The notes below the pieces were generated by a model. That model saw only the letters and a program-made list of their open reading frames with translations, did not search any database and was not told the DNA's origin. Position numbers and translations under genes: made by a program. A stretch of 10,494 nt of DNA from Gammaproteobacteria bacterium (GTDB taxonomy: Bacteria > Pseudomonadota > Gammaproteobacteria > Pseudomonadales > Azotimanducaceae), in contig QIDL01000506.1 in assembly GCA_003228415.1 (NCBI GenBank), positions 1 to 10,494 on the forward strand. Direction: 5' to 3'. Shown piece after piece: positions 1 to 4,871 of this stretch (positions within the stretch are counted from its first letter, which is position 1; each line of letters begins with the position of its first letter).

Positions 1-527
1 GATGCAGCGGCGCAGATCGGGCAGTGGTTTTCTATCAGCAGCCAGCCATCCCGGGTCTTATCCAACTCCGCCATATAACCTTCCGCGTTGCGCAGATGAA
101 CGAGCCGCTTCAGTCGGCCGGATAACGACCTCAGAGCCCCGATCGATTGCAGATAGCGCTGCTCATTGTCTCGATAGCGATCGGCAATCACCCGGTCGAG
201 CGCCTCGCCTCCCAATGTCTTTTCTATCGATTGGAGGATACGCACCGTCAGCTCACTATGCGTGTCGGGAAAATTCCTCTGCGCCAGTTCGCCGAGACGC
301 CAGCTCTGGGCAGGTCGCCCGACACCGCGCGTGTGCCTGGCAGACTCCACCGAATTACCAAGGGATTTCAAGTGTTGACGAGTGGCTGGCACACTGATGT
401 CGAGTGCCTCGGCAAGCACTTTCGTCGTCATCGCACCCCGTGTTTTCAACAACAGCAGCAACCGGTCTTTGGTCCGTTGGTTTGGCTCATCCGCTGCTTT
501 GTGATCAGTGGCAATCAGTTCAACCAT
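1..527 (-). CDS. SufR/COG2345-like winged-helix transcriptional regulator (3' end cut by window edge)
   Basis: The minus strand is open from an ATG at 527 to the window edge, giving 175 residues without a stop. Residues about 20-56 form a winged-helix DNA-binding domain; the recognition helix is near SVPATRQHLKSL (45-56), and the wing carries GRPAQSWRL (70-78). This HTH-then-GRPA arrangement, followed by FPDTHSEL (86-93) and a helical middle part, is typical of COG2345/SufR-like regulators. The visible end reads ENHCPICAAA (166-175), with C169 and C172. In SufR this region begins the set of cysteines that bind an Fe-S cluster; the remaining cysteines would lie outside the window. An ATG at 538 is out because its frame stops after seven codons. 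The ribosome site is weak (GGGGGC just upstream). The gene diverges from the oxidase operon and probably controls it and itself. Family assignment is firm; a bound cluster and the ligand are inference. Confidence 0.88.
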   Translation of the reverse strand, partial: MVELIATDHKAADEPNQRTKDRLLLLLKTRGAMTTKVLAEALDISVPATRQHLKSLGNSVESARHTRGVGRPAQSWRLGELAQRNFPDTHSELTVRILQSIEKTLGGEALDRVIADRYRDNEQRYLQSIGALRSLSGRLKRLVHLRNAEGYMAELDKTRDGWLLIENHCPICAAA

Positions 528-546
528 CGAGCCCCCATGCTTCTGA

Positions 547-574
547 AACGAATTTGTTTTATAACATATTTGTT
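547..574. promoter_or_regulatory. Tandem AAC-N6-GTT palindromes, putative operator of the divergent regulator
   Basis: Two 12-bp imperfect palindromes lie 16 bp apart: AACGAATTTGTT (547-558) and AACATATTTGTT (563-574). Each has perfect AAC/GTT arms and one mismatched pair inside. The core matches the CAAC-N6-GTTG inverted repeat known for cyanobacterial SufR, without the outer C and G. On the minus strand a TATAAA (563 to 558), a possible -10 box for the regulator gene, lies between and overlaps the two sites, which would suit autorepression. The right-hand copy ends 11 bp before the -35 box of the rightward promoter. That this is the operator is inference from position and symmetry. Confidence 0.6.
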
Positions 575-585
575 TAAAAATTAAC

Positions 586-614
586 TGGACAGTCGATCAA
601 TAAAGAAATATAAA
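586..614 (+). promoter_or_regulatory. Sigma70-type promoter of the small-ORF/questin-oxidase operon
   Basis: TGGACA (586-591) and TATAAA (609-614) are separated by exactly 17 bp and each matches the sigma70 consensus at five of six positions. The predicted start near 620 would leave a leader of only about 20 nt before the ATG at 640. It is the best promoter match I found in the window. Confidence 0.65.
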
Positions 615-625
615 TATTACTAAAT

Positions 626-647
626 AGAGGAGGCGGATCATGATCCG
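626..647 (+). promoter_or_regulatory. Strong Shine-Dalgarno plus 14-bp palindrome centred on the start codon
   Basis: AGAGGAGG (626-633) is a near-perfect ribosome binding site six bases before the ATG at 640. Directly after it, CGGATCATGATCCG (634-647) is a perfect 14-bp palindrome with the start codon in its middle. In RNA it could fold as a five-pair stem (CGGAU/AUCCG) with AUG in the four-base loop. In DNA it could be a dimeric protein site. The role is unknown. Confidence 0.5.
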
Positions 648-753
648 ACTGCCACACGCCAATCTTTCTGCGCACGACCCCGACGGCAACGATCGGGAAT
701 TTGTGCAGTATCTGGTGGATGACCCTGTGCAACGCAACGACTACAGCAGATGA
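640..753 (+). CDS. 37-residue hypothetical protein, translationally coupled to the downstream oxidase
   Basis: A short ORF starts at an ATG with the strongest ribosome site in the region and sits directly behind a good promoter. It encodes 37 residues, acidic and hydrophilic (many Asp, plus Glu, Asn and Arg), with no signal peptide, membrane segment or cysteine. I do not recognise a family. Its TGA overlaps the ATG of the oxidase gene (ATGA, 750-753). The oxidase gene has no ribosome site of its own, so its translation probably depends on ribosomes finishing this ORF. It could be a real small protein that works with the oxidase, or merely a translated leader. The strong initiation signals make translation likely; a function for the peptide is open. 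Confidence 0.6.
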   Translation: MIRLPHANLSAHDPDGNDREFVQYLVDDPVQRNDYSR

Positions 754-1679
754 GCGTCCTGCCGGAGCAATTGCACGCCGCCGTGACCAGCCACTCCGCT
801 ACATTCAGTCCGTTGTATGCCGGTTACCTGAGCGACCATGGACCCATGGCGGCGCTGGCATTGTACGGATTGACCGAAGACGCGAACCAGGCAACCGCCT
901 ACCTGACAGACTACCAGCAGCGCCTGCATCCTCTGGATACCGCGCCGGACGCCTACCGCGTCCACCTGAGCCACTATCGGGATGCGGTGAGTGAACGCGG
1001 TGCCCGGGCGGTCCTTGCCGATAAACTACCAGCGCTGATTTCCGGCTGGGTAAAGGATGCCTACCATCCGCTCATCCGAATCGCCTATGGCTGCGAATTC
1101 GCTGTCGACGCGGAGGTGGCGGCGGGGCTCGCGTATCTGCACTGGTGCGGTCCAGATCCGATCATGCAGTCCCTCGGTGAATCTGCGATCGTCAACGGCT
1201 CAATCAACGCGCTGTTCACACAGATGGCCGACTGCGCGGTGGGCATCAGCCCAACACGCAACTTCAATCAATGCCTGGAGATGGTGCTGGCGCAACCGGC
1301 TTTCAGGACCGCCGCGGCAACGGTACCGGATCAACTGCGCACCTTCAGTGATACGGCTCTGCAGGTATTTGCCAGTACCCACGACTTTTTCGCTCTGCAT
1401 CTCGTCACCGGAGCACATGCCTTCCGCGTGCTCCAGCCATTCACCGGAGCGCACGGAGATCTGCTATTTGGTCTCGGACTGCTTGCGGGATACGCCGCGG
1501 TCGGGGCGCCAGACTATGACGATCGAGCAGCAATCGAGACCACAGTTCCCAGCGACTGGCTGCCCGCAATCGGTACCGACGAGCACGACATCAAACTGGC
1601 ATACAGCGCGAGCCGCCAGGCGCAGTACTTCTCGGACAGTCGCTACGTCGCTGCGGCAATCGGCTATCTGGGTCGTTGA
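750..1679 (+). CDS. Questin oxidase-like protein (DUF4243 family)
   Basis: This 309-residue soluble protein has the hallmarks of the questin oxidase-like family. These are YHPLIRIAYGCEF (105-117), FFALHLVTGAHAFRVL (213-228) and, near the C-terminus, DEHDIKLAYSASR (277-289), with His106, His217, His223 and His279 at the conserved positions. The best-known members are fungal enzymes of anthraquinone pathways (GedK type) that open the questin ring by a Baeyer-Villiger-like oxidation. Bacterial members have no role that I know of. No signal peptide or membrane segment is seen, so it should be cytoplasmic. The start at 750 lacks a ribosome site and overlaps the preceding micro-ORF, pointing to coupled translation. 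It is divergent from a SufR-like regulator and convergent with the peptidase gene, whose stop is only 26 bp away. It is somewhat shorter than I expect for the fungal enzymes. The substrate cannot be predicted. Confidence 0.82.
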   Translation: MSVLPEQLHAAVTSHSATFSPLYAGYLSDHGPMAALALYGLTEDANQATAYLTDYQQRLHPLDTAPDAYRVHLSHYRDAVSERGARAVLADKLPALISGWVKDAYHPLIRIAYGCEFAVDAEVAAGLAYLHWCGPDPIMQSLGESAIVNGSINALFTQMADCAVGISPTRNFNQCLEMVLAQPAFRTAAATVPDQLRTFSDTALQVFASTHDFFALHLVTGAHAFRVLQPFTGAHGDLLFGLGLLAGYAAVGAPDYDDRAAIETTVPSDWLPAIGTDEHDIKLAYSASRQAQYFSDSRYVAAAIGYLGR

Positions 1680-1705
1680 CGCCAACACTCGCAACATGGA
1701 CCGGC

Positions 1706-2947
1706 CTATTGACCGGCCGCCTGGTAGTAACGAGCCGCCAGGTCGGTATTTCCTTCGGCTTCGGCAATCTTGCCGAGTTCCAGGTAGGCAACGGTAGTAG
1801 GCAACAACTCGACCGAAGCATTCAGGTCCACTTTTGCCCTTGCCCGCTGACCTTGTTCGGTCAGCGCCAGCCCTCTACCGAGATAGTAAGCATAGTATTT
1901 GTCGTTGCGGTCTATGGCACGGTTGTAGTTGATGATGGCATCGTCGAAACGCTTCTGTCGAAAGCGGATGTCCCCTCGCAATGCGTGAAATGACGGTTCG
2001 GCACTCTGCCTGGACAGTGCACTCTGGATGAGGCTGAGTGCCCGATCATCATCGCCGTCCAGCATGGCCTGCCTTGCCGCATCATGATCTTTGTACGCCT
2101 GGGCATCGGTTCTCAGCTGCCGGGTCGCCGCTTGAAAGCGTTCCGAGCCATAGTCTCCGCCGGTGTATCCCTCCGAGCGCAGCGTTTCCACCAGACCGCG
2201 GTTGTTGCTGACCCGCTCAGCTGATGGCGGGTGGCTGGCAAACAATCCTTCGACCCAACTGGACTCGGCGCCTTGAGACAACTTGAGAAAAGTTTCCTGC
2301 AACGTGACTGCCGCATAGGGGTCGTAGCCGGCCTGAGCAAGCATCCGGGTGCCGTAATAGTCCGACTCCCGTTCCGCATCACGGCCATACTTCTGGTTGA
2401 CGAGGTTCGCGGCTATCGATGCACCCTGCACCACGGTATCACCCACCATGGTGCCCTGGGTACCGATTGCCGTGGCTGCCACGGCGCCTTGCATCAACAG
2501 GCTGCGCTCCATCTGCTTGGCACCATGGCGAGCCGCCGCGTGCACGACCTCATGGCCCAGCACGGCTGCGAGTTCTGCTTCGTTGCGCAGTTCGACCAGT
2601 AATCCGCGGTTGATGGCCAGTTTTCCGCCGGGCAGCGCCCAGGCGTTGGGTACCGAGTTGTTGAGCACCACGAATTCGTAGGGCAACGCGATGTTGCTAA
2701 ATTTAGCAACGTTATTGCCTATTTGAGTCACATAGTCACTCAATTCTGGATCGACAATATACTCACCACCCTGCGTCTGTTGGGAGGGACCGTATTGTTG
2801 CTCACCGATAGCGATCTCTTGCGCTGTGCTGACAAACCCGAATTCACTTTCACCGGTTACGGGATTCGTCACACATCCCGATATCCACAATATAGATAAT
2901 AAAAACAACAGGTTATGGCTATATCCAGGCATCCTAAGCTGACTCAT
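1706..2947 (-). CDS. M48 family lipoprotein metallopeptidase with C-terminal TPR-like repeats
   Basis: The 413-residue protein begins with a lipoprotein signal peptide: a hydrophobic stretch at 12-22, then lipobox ISGC with lipidated Cys25. It should therefore be anchored in the envelope and face the periplasm. The zinc-protease motif is HEVVH (132-136), preceded by PNAWALPGGKLAINRGLL (100-117); the third ligand lies in the ERESDYYG segment (192-199). FASHPPSAERV (236-246) is the conserved M48 loop after the active site. Residues about 285-413 form helical TPR-like repeats (for example the pair at 325-355). The build resembles BepA/LoiP-type proteases that survey outer-membrane protein assembly; BepA also carries TPRs. 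Substrates are not known. AGGAG lies eight to nine bases before the ATG. The gene is transcribed alone, converging on the oxidase gene, with no T-rich terminator in the 26-bp gap. Confidence 0.92.
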   Translation of the reverse strand: MSQLRMPGYSHNLLFLLSILWISGCVTNPVTGESEFGFVSTAQEIAIGEQQYGPSQQTQGGEYIVDPELSDYVTQIGNNVAKFSNIALPYEFVVLNNSVPNAWALPGGKLAINRGLLVELRNEAELAAVLGHEVVHAAARHGAKQMERSLLMQGAVAATAIGTQGTMVGDTVVQGASIAANLVNQKYGRDAERESDYYGTRMLAQAGYDPYAAVTLQETFLKLSQGAESSWVEGLFASHPPSAERVSNNRGLVETLRSEGYTGGDYGSERFQAATRQLRTDAQAYKDHDAARQAMLDGDDDRALSLIQSALSRQSAEPSFHALRGDIRFRQKRFDDAIINYNRAIDRNDKYYAYYLGRGLALTEQGQRARAKVDLNASVELLPTTVAYLELGKIAEAEGNTDLAARYYQAAGQ

Positions 2948-3195
2948 TACTAGCTCCTCAGCAGCAATTCGACCATTTCAGGTCGCTCCGATTCGGGCTC
3001 ACATGGTACCCAAATTCGAGCTCCGGATTGCACCGTTCAGAAGCGCCTGTTCAGCGATCTGCTTATCCATATTCTTTCCACTATCAATTCGCCCTCTCTC
3101 CACCGTCACTGCCTACCATGGAGGCCGTGTTGTTATAGAGCGTCATCGGTGGAACCCGTGGATGGTGGAACTGCCGAACGAGGTGAAGGTAATAG

Positions 3196-3366
3196 ATGTC
3201 AACCAACGGTAATGTGATCGCGAGTGCGATGAAGGTCGCCGAAGAGTCCAGTCCAGAGTTTGCTGGAGAACCCGGCGAAGTTCATCTATCGAGAAGCGAA
3301 AGCGCACTTCTCCTCAGTGCTTTCTTCACACTTGCCGTCAGCATGATCTCGTTTACAACCTTGTGA
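3196..3366 (+). CDS. Possible 56-residue single-pass membrane protein
   Basis: The ORF begins with ATG six bases after GAAGG, a fair ribosome site. It encodes a polar, Glu-rich first part (1-35) and a hydrophobic, uncharged end (about 36-56, SALLLSAFFTLAVSMISFTTL-like), which could span the membrane as a C-terminal anchor. A strong rho-independent terminator follows 50 bp downstream, and no other rightward gene could own it. Against it: I found no clear promoter, do not recognise a family, and ORFs of this length arise by chance. The transcript ending at the terminator might instead be a small RNA. Confidence 0.35.
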   Translation: MSTNGNVIASAMKVAEESSPEFAGEPGEVHLSRSESALLLSAFFTLAVSMISFTTL

Positions 3367-3416
3367 CGCATTACTAACAGACGACTCTCCATAGACCTTG
3401 TGATGACCAAATGGCC

Positions 3417-3442
3417 AACCCCGCGAAAGCGGGGTTTTTTTT
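3417..3442 (+). terminator. Strong rho-independent terminator
   Basis: AACCCCGC (3417-3424), tetraloop GAAA and GCGGGGTT (3429-3436) form an eight-pair stem, six of them G-C, running into eight consecutive T (3435-3442). On the opposite strand the stem is not followed by T, so it serves rightward transcripts. It lies upstream of gloA, so it ends something that starts within roughly 2950-3400: the small ORF or an RNA. Confidence 0.9.
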
Positions 3443-3526
3443 GGCATAGCGGCGGCGTCCGTGTGAGAGGTTCCCTAAAAGGATTCCCTGGGGTTAAATG
3501 CGTGCTCGACAATCAACGAGACGACA

Positions 3527-3943
3527 ATGAAGTATCTCCACACCATGGTTCGCGTTACCGATATTGATAAATCTTTAGCGTTCTACCAGGCGCTGGGGTT
3601 GAGCGAACTGCGGCGCTTCGAAAACGAAACGGGACGCTTTACGCTGGTATTCCTGGCGGCGCCGGGAGATGAAGACGCCCAGGTCGAACTCACCTACAAC
3701 TGGGACCCGGAAGACCTGGACGGCGGACGCAATTTCGGCCACCTCGCTTATGCGGTAGACGATATCTATGGACTTTGTCAGCGTCTGATGGACGCGGGGA
3801 TCACCATCAACAGACCACCGAGAGACGGCCGCATGGCCTTCGTTCGTTCGCCAGATGGTGTTTCGGTGGAACTGCTACAGAAAGGTGAGGCGCTTCCGGC
3901 TACCGAACCCTGGTCTGAACTGCCAAACGTGGGGGAATGGTAG
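3527..3943 (+). CDS. gloA: Lactoylglutathione lyase (glyoxalase I)
   Basis: The 138-residue VOC-fold protein converts the hemithioacetal of methylglyoxal and glutathione to S-lactoylglutathione in the cytoplasm, the first step of glutathione-dependent methylglyoxal removal. The start MKYLHTMVRVTDIDKSLAFY closely follows E. coli GloA (135 residues), as does VELTYNW (53-59). The metal ligands expected from GloA are present: His5, Glu54, His72 and Glu115. It lacks the long N-terminal extension and insertions of the zinc-dependent class, so it should be of the Ni/Co-using type. The ribosome site is weak (GAGACG before ATG). The GST gene follows after 132 bp on the same strand; both use glutathione. 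A glyoxalase II gene is not in the window. Confidence 0.9.
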   Translation: MKYLHTMVRVTDIDKSLAFYQALGLSELRRFENETGRFTLVFLAAPGDEDAQVELTYNWDPEDLDGGRNFGHLAYAVDDIYGLCQRLMDAGITINRPPRDGRMAFVRSPDGVSVELLQKGEALPATEPWSELPNVGEW

Positions 3944-3980
3944 GCAGAGGAACTCAGGCAACAGGACGCTCCCGTTCGCC

Positions 3981-4025
3981 TTTTGCTGGTAGCCCTTTTC
4001 CTGGTACCTCTTTTCCTGGTACCGC
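3981..4025 (+). repeat. Three 15-bp tandem repeats upstream of the GST gene
   Basis: Three consecutive units of TTTT(G/C)CTGGTA(G/C)CNC run from 3981, 3996 and 4011. The second and third are almost identical (TTTTCCTGGTACC plus two bases) and the first differs slightly more. The array ends 14 bp before a TACAAT (4040-4045) that could be the -10 box of the GST promoter, so the repeats cover the -35 position and may affect that promoter. They could equally be a neutral slippage product. Confidence 0.85.
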
Positions 4026-4075
4026 CGCTGCACGCTCCCTACAATGGCGTCTCAATGACTTGAGGGAGCAATCCC

Positions 4076-4687
4076 ATGAAATTTTATAACTCGATAGGAC
4101 CCAACCCACAGGTGGTGCGCATGTTTGCTGTGGAACGCGGGGTCGAGCTCGACTCGACGGAAATCGATCTCATGAGCGGGGAAAATCGCCAGGGTCCCTA
4201 CCTGGAGAAAAATCCGGCTGGACAGCTACCGTGTCTACAACTCGACAGCGGCGATCACATTGCCGAGGTGACAGCCATCTGCGAATACCTGGACGAAACC
4301 AATCCAGGAGATTCGCTCATTGGCGCGACCGCCGAAGAAAAGGCGAATACGCGCATGTGGACCCGCCGGGTCGATCTGAATATCTGCGAACCTCTGGCAA
4401 ACGGCTTTCGCTTCTCCGAGGGTATCGATCTGTTCAAGGATCGGATGGTGGTACGGCCTGAGGCCGCCGACGGGCTCAAGGCAATCGCCCAGGACCGGCT
4501 CAACTGGTTGGATAAACAGATCGAAGGTCGCGACTTCATTGCAGGAGACAAGTTGTCAATGGCCGATGTGCTGCTGTTCTGCTTTCTGGCCTTCGGTTCC
4601 AGCGTCGGTCAGCCGTTGAACCCCGATAACAAGAATGTTTCGGCCTGGTTCGAACGTATGCAGGCTCGACCAAGCGCCTCGGCCTGA
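4076..4687 (+). CDS. Glutathione S-transferase family protein
   Basis: The 203-residue cytosolic GST has the thioredoxin-like N-domain (about 1-75) and the all-helical C-domain (about 85-203). MKFYNSIGPNPQVVRMFAVE is the first strand and helix, with Ser6 a possible glutathione-activating residue. KNPAGQLPCL (45-54) contains the cis-proline Pro52, and Glu64 sits where the family binds the glutathione gamma-glutamyl group, although the usual following Ser is Val here. LSMADV (160-165) with Asp164 is the conserved N-capping box of the C-domain. It should conjugate glutathione to electrophiles or act as a peroxidase; the substrate is unknown. GGAG lies seven bases before the ATG. TACAAT (4040-4045) is a candidate -10 with only a weak -35. 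GCTCCCT (4034-4040) is complementary to AGGGAGC (4063-4069), which contains the ribosome site. A 14-bp tandem repeat crosses the stop codon. Confidence 0.9.
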   Translation: MKFYNSIGPNPQVVRMFAVERGVELDSTEIDLMSGENRQGPYLEKNPAGQLPCLQLDSGDHIAEVTAICEYLDETNPGDSLIGATAEEKANTRMWTRRVDLNICEPLANGFRFSEGIDLFKDRMVVRPEAADGLKAIAQDRLNWLDKQIEGRDFIAGDKLSMADVLLFCFLAFGSSVGQPLNPDNKNVSAWFERMQARPSASA

Positions 4688-4719
4688 ACAGCTCGGACTG
4701 AACAGCTCGGACTGAACAG
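4684..4719 (+). repeat. 14-bp tandem repeat (about 2.6 copies) across the GST stop codon
   Basis: CTGAACAGCTCGGA occurs at 4684-4697 and 4698-4711 without mismatch, followed by a partial copy CTGAACAG (4712-4719). The TGA stop of the GST gene (4685-4687) is part of the first unit, so a unit gain or loss would not change the protein. It looks like recent replication slippage. Confidence 0.9.
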
Positions 4720-4748
4720 ATAGACCGACGGCTATTTGCTGTCTCTAC

Positions 4749-4779
4749 AGATGGAAACCATCTTTACATGATCTAGATC
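4749..4779. promoter_or_regulatory. Short hairpin and 10-bp palindrome upstream of the efflux operon
   Basis: AGATGG-AAA-CCATCT (4749-4763) is a perfect six-pair inverted repeat followed by only three T, so at best a weak terminator for the GST transcript. Seven bases on, GATCTAGATC (4770-4779) is a perfect palindrome. Both lie about 100 bp before the adaptor gene and could be operator sites for the pump, but no regulator gene is adjacent and I found no clear promoter boxes here. Confidence 0.35.
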
Positions 4780-4871
4780 CAATAATTGAGTTGTGTTACT
4801 TTTAGTAGCAGTACCAGGGACTGGTCAATCCAGGTGTTCCAATCCGCAAAGCTCACTTCGCGAGGACACAT

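Larger units (their letters stand above)
2948..3526. other. 579-bp intergenic region, sparse content
   Basis: This gap lies between the start of the leftward peptidase gene and the start of gloA. It should hold the peptidase promoter at its left end and the gloA promoter at its right end, but neither shows a convincing pair of boxes. In the middle are a possible 56-residue membrane-protein ORF (3196-3366) and a strong rightward terminator (3417-3442), annotated separately. Short direct repeats are present: GGTGGAAC at 3148 and 3164, ACCTTGTGA at 3358 and 3395, CGACAAT at 3507 and 3522. I see no tRNA, no known small RNA and no insertion-sequence end. Confidence 0.6.

Noticed and set aside
2..584. 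Two plus-strand frames (2-397 and 147-584) opposite the regulator
   Set aside because: The minus strand encodes a clear HTH protein with GRPA and HCPIC motifs, so these are its shadows.
1699..1719. GACCGGCC direct repeat (1699-1706, 1711-1718) between the convergent genes, considered as a terminator
   Set aside because: Only a five-pair stem can form and no T-run follows on either strand; it also overlaps the end of the peptidase gene.
1057..1797. 246-codon plus-strand frame overlapping the oxidase gene in another phase
   Set aside because: Composition rich in Arg, Ser and Trp without domains; the overlapping frame carries the conserved questin-oxidase motifs.
3003..3212. 69-codon plus-strand frame in the intergenic region
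   Set aside because: No ribosome site, no recognisable family, and it runs into the better-supported small ORF at 3196.
3358..3403. ACCTTGTGA direct repeat (3358, 3395) considered as an attachment or insertion-duplication site
   Set aside because: The 28 bp between the copies contains no mobile-element end or inverted repeat; a nine-base repeat can occur by chance.
3507..3528. CGACAAT repeat just before and at the gloA start, considered as an operator
   Set aside because: Seven bases only, with the second copy overlapping the start codon; too little to support a site.
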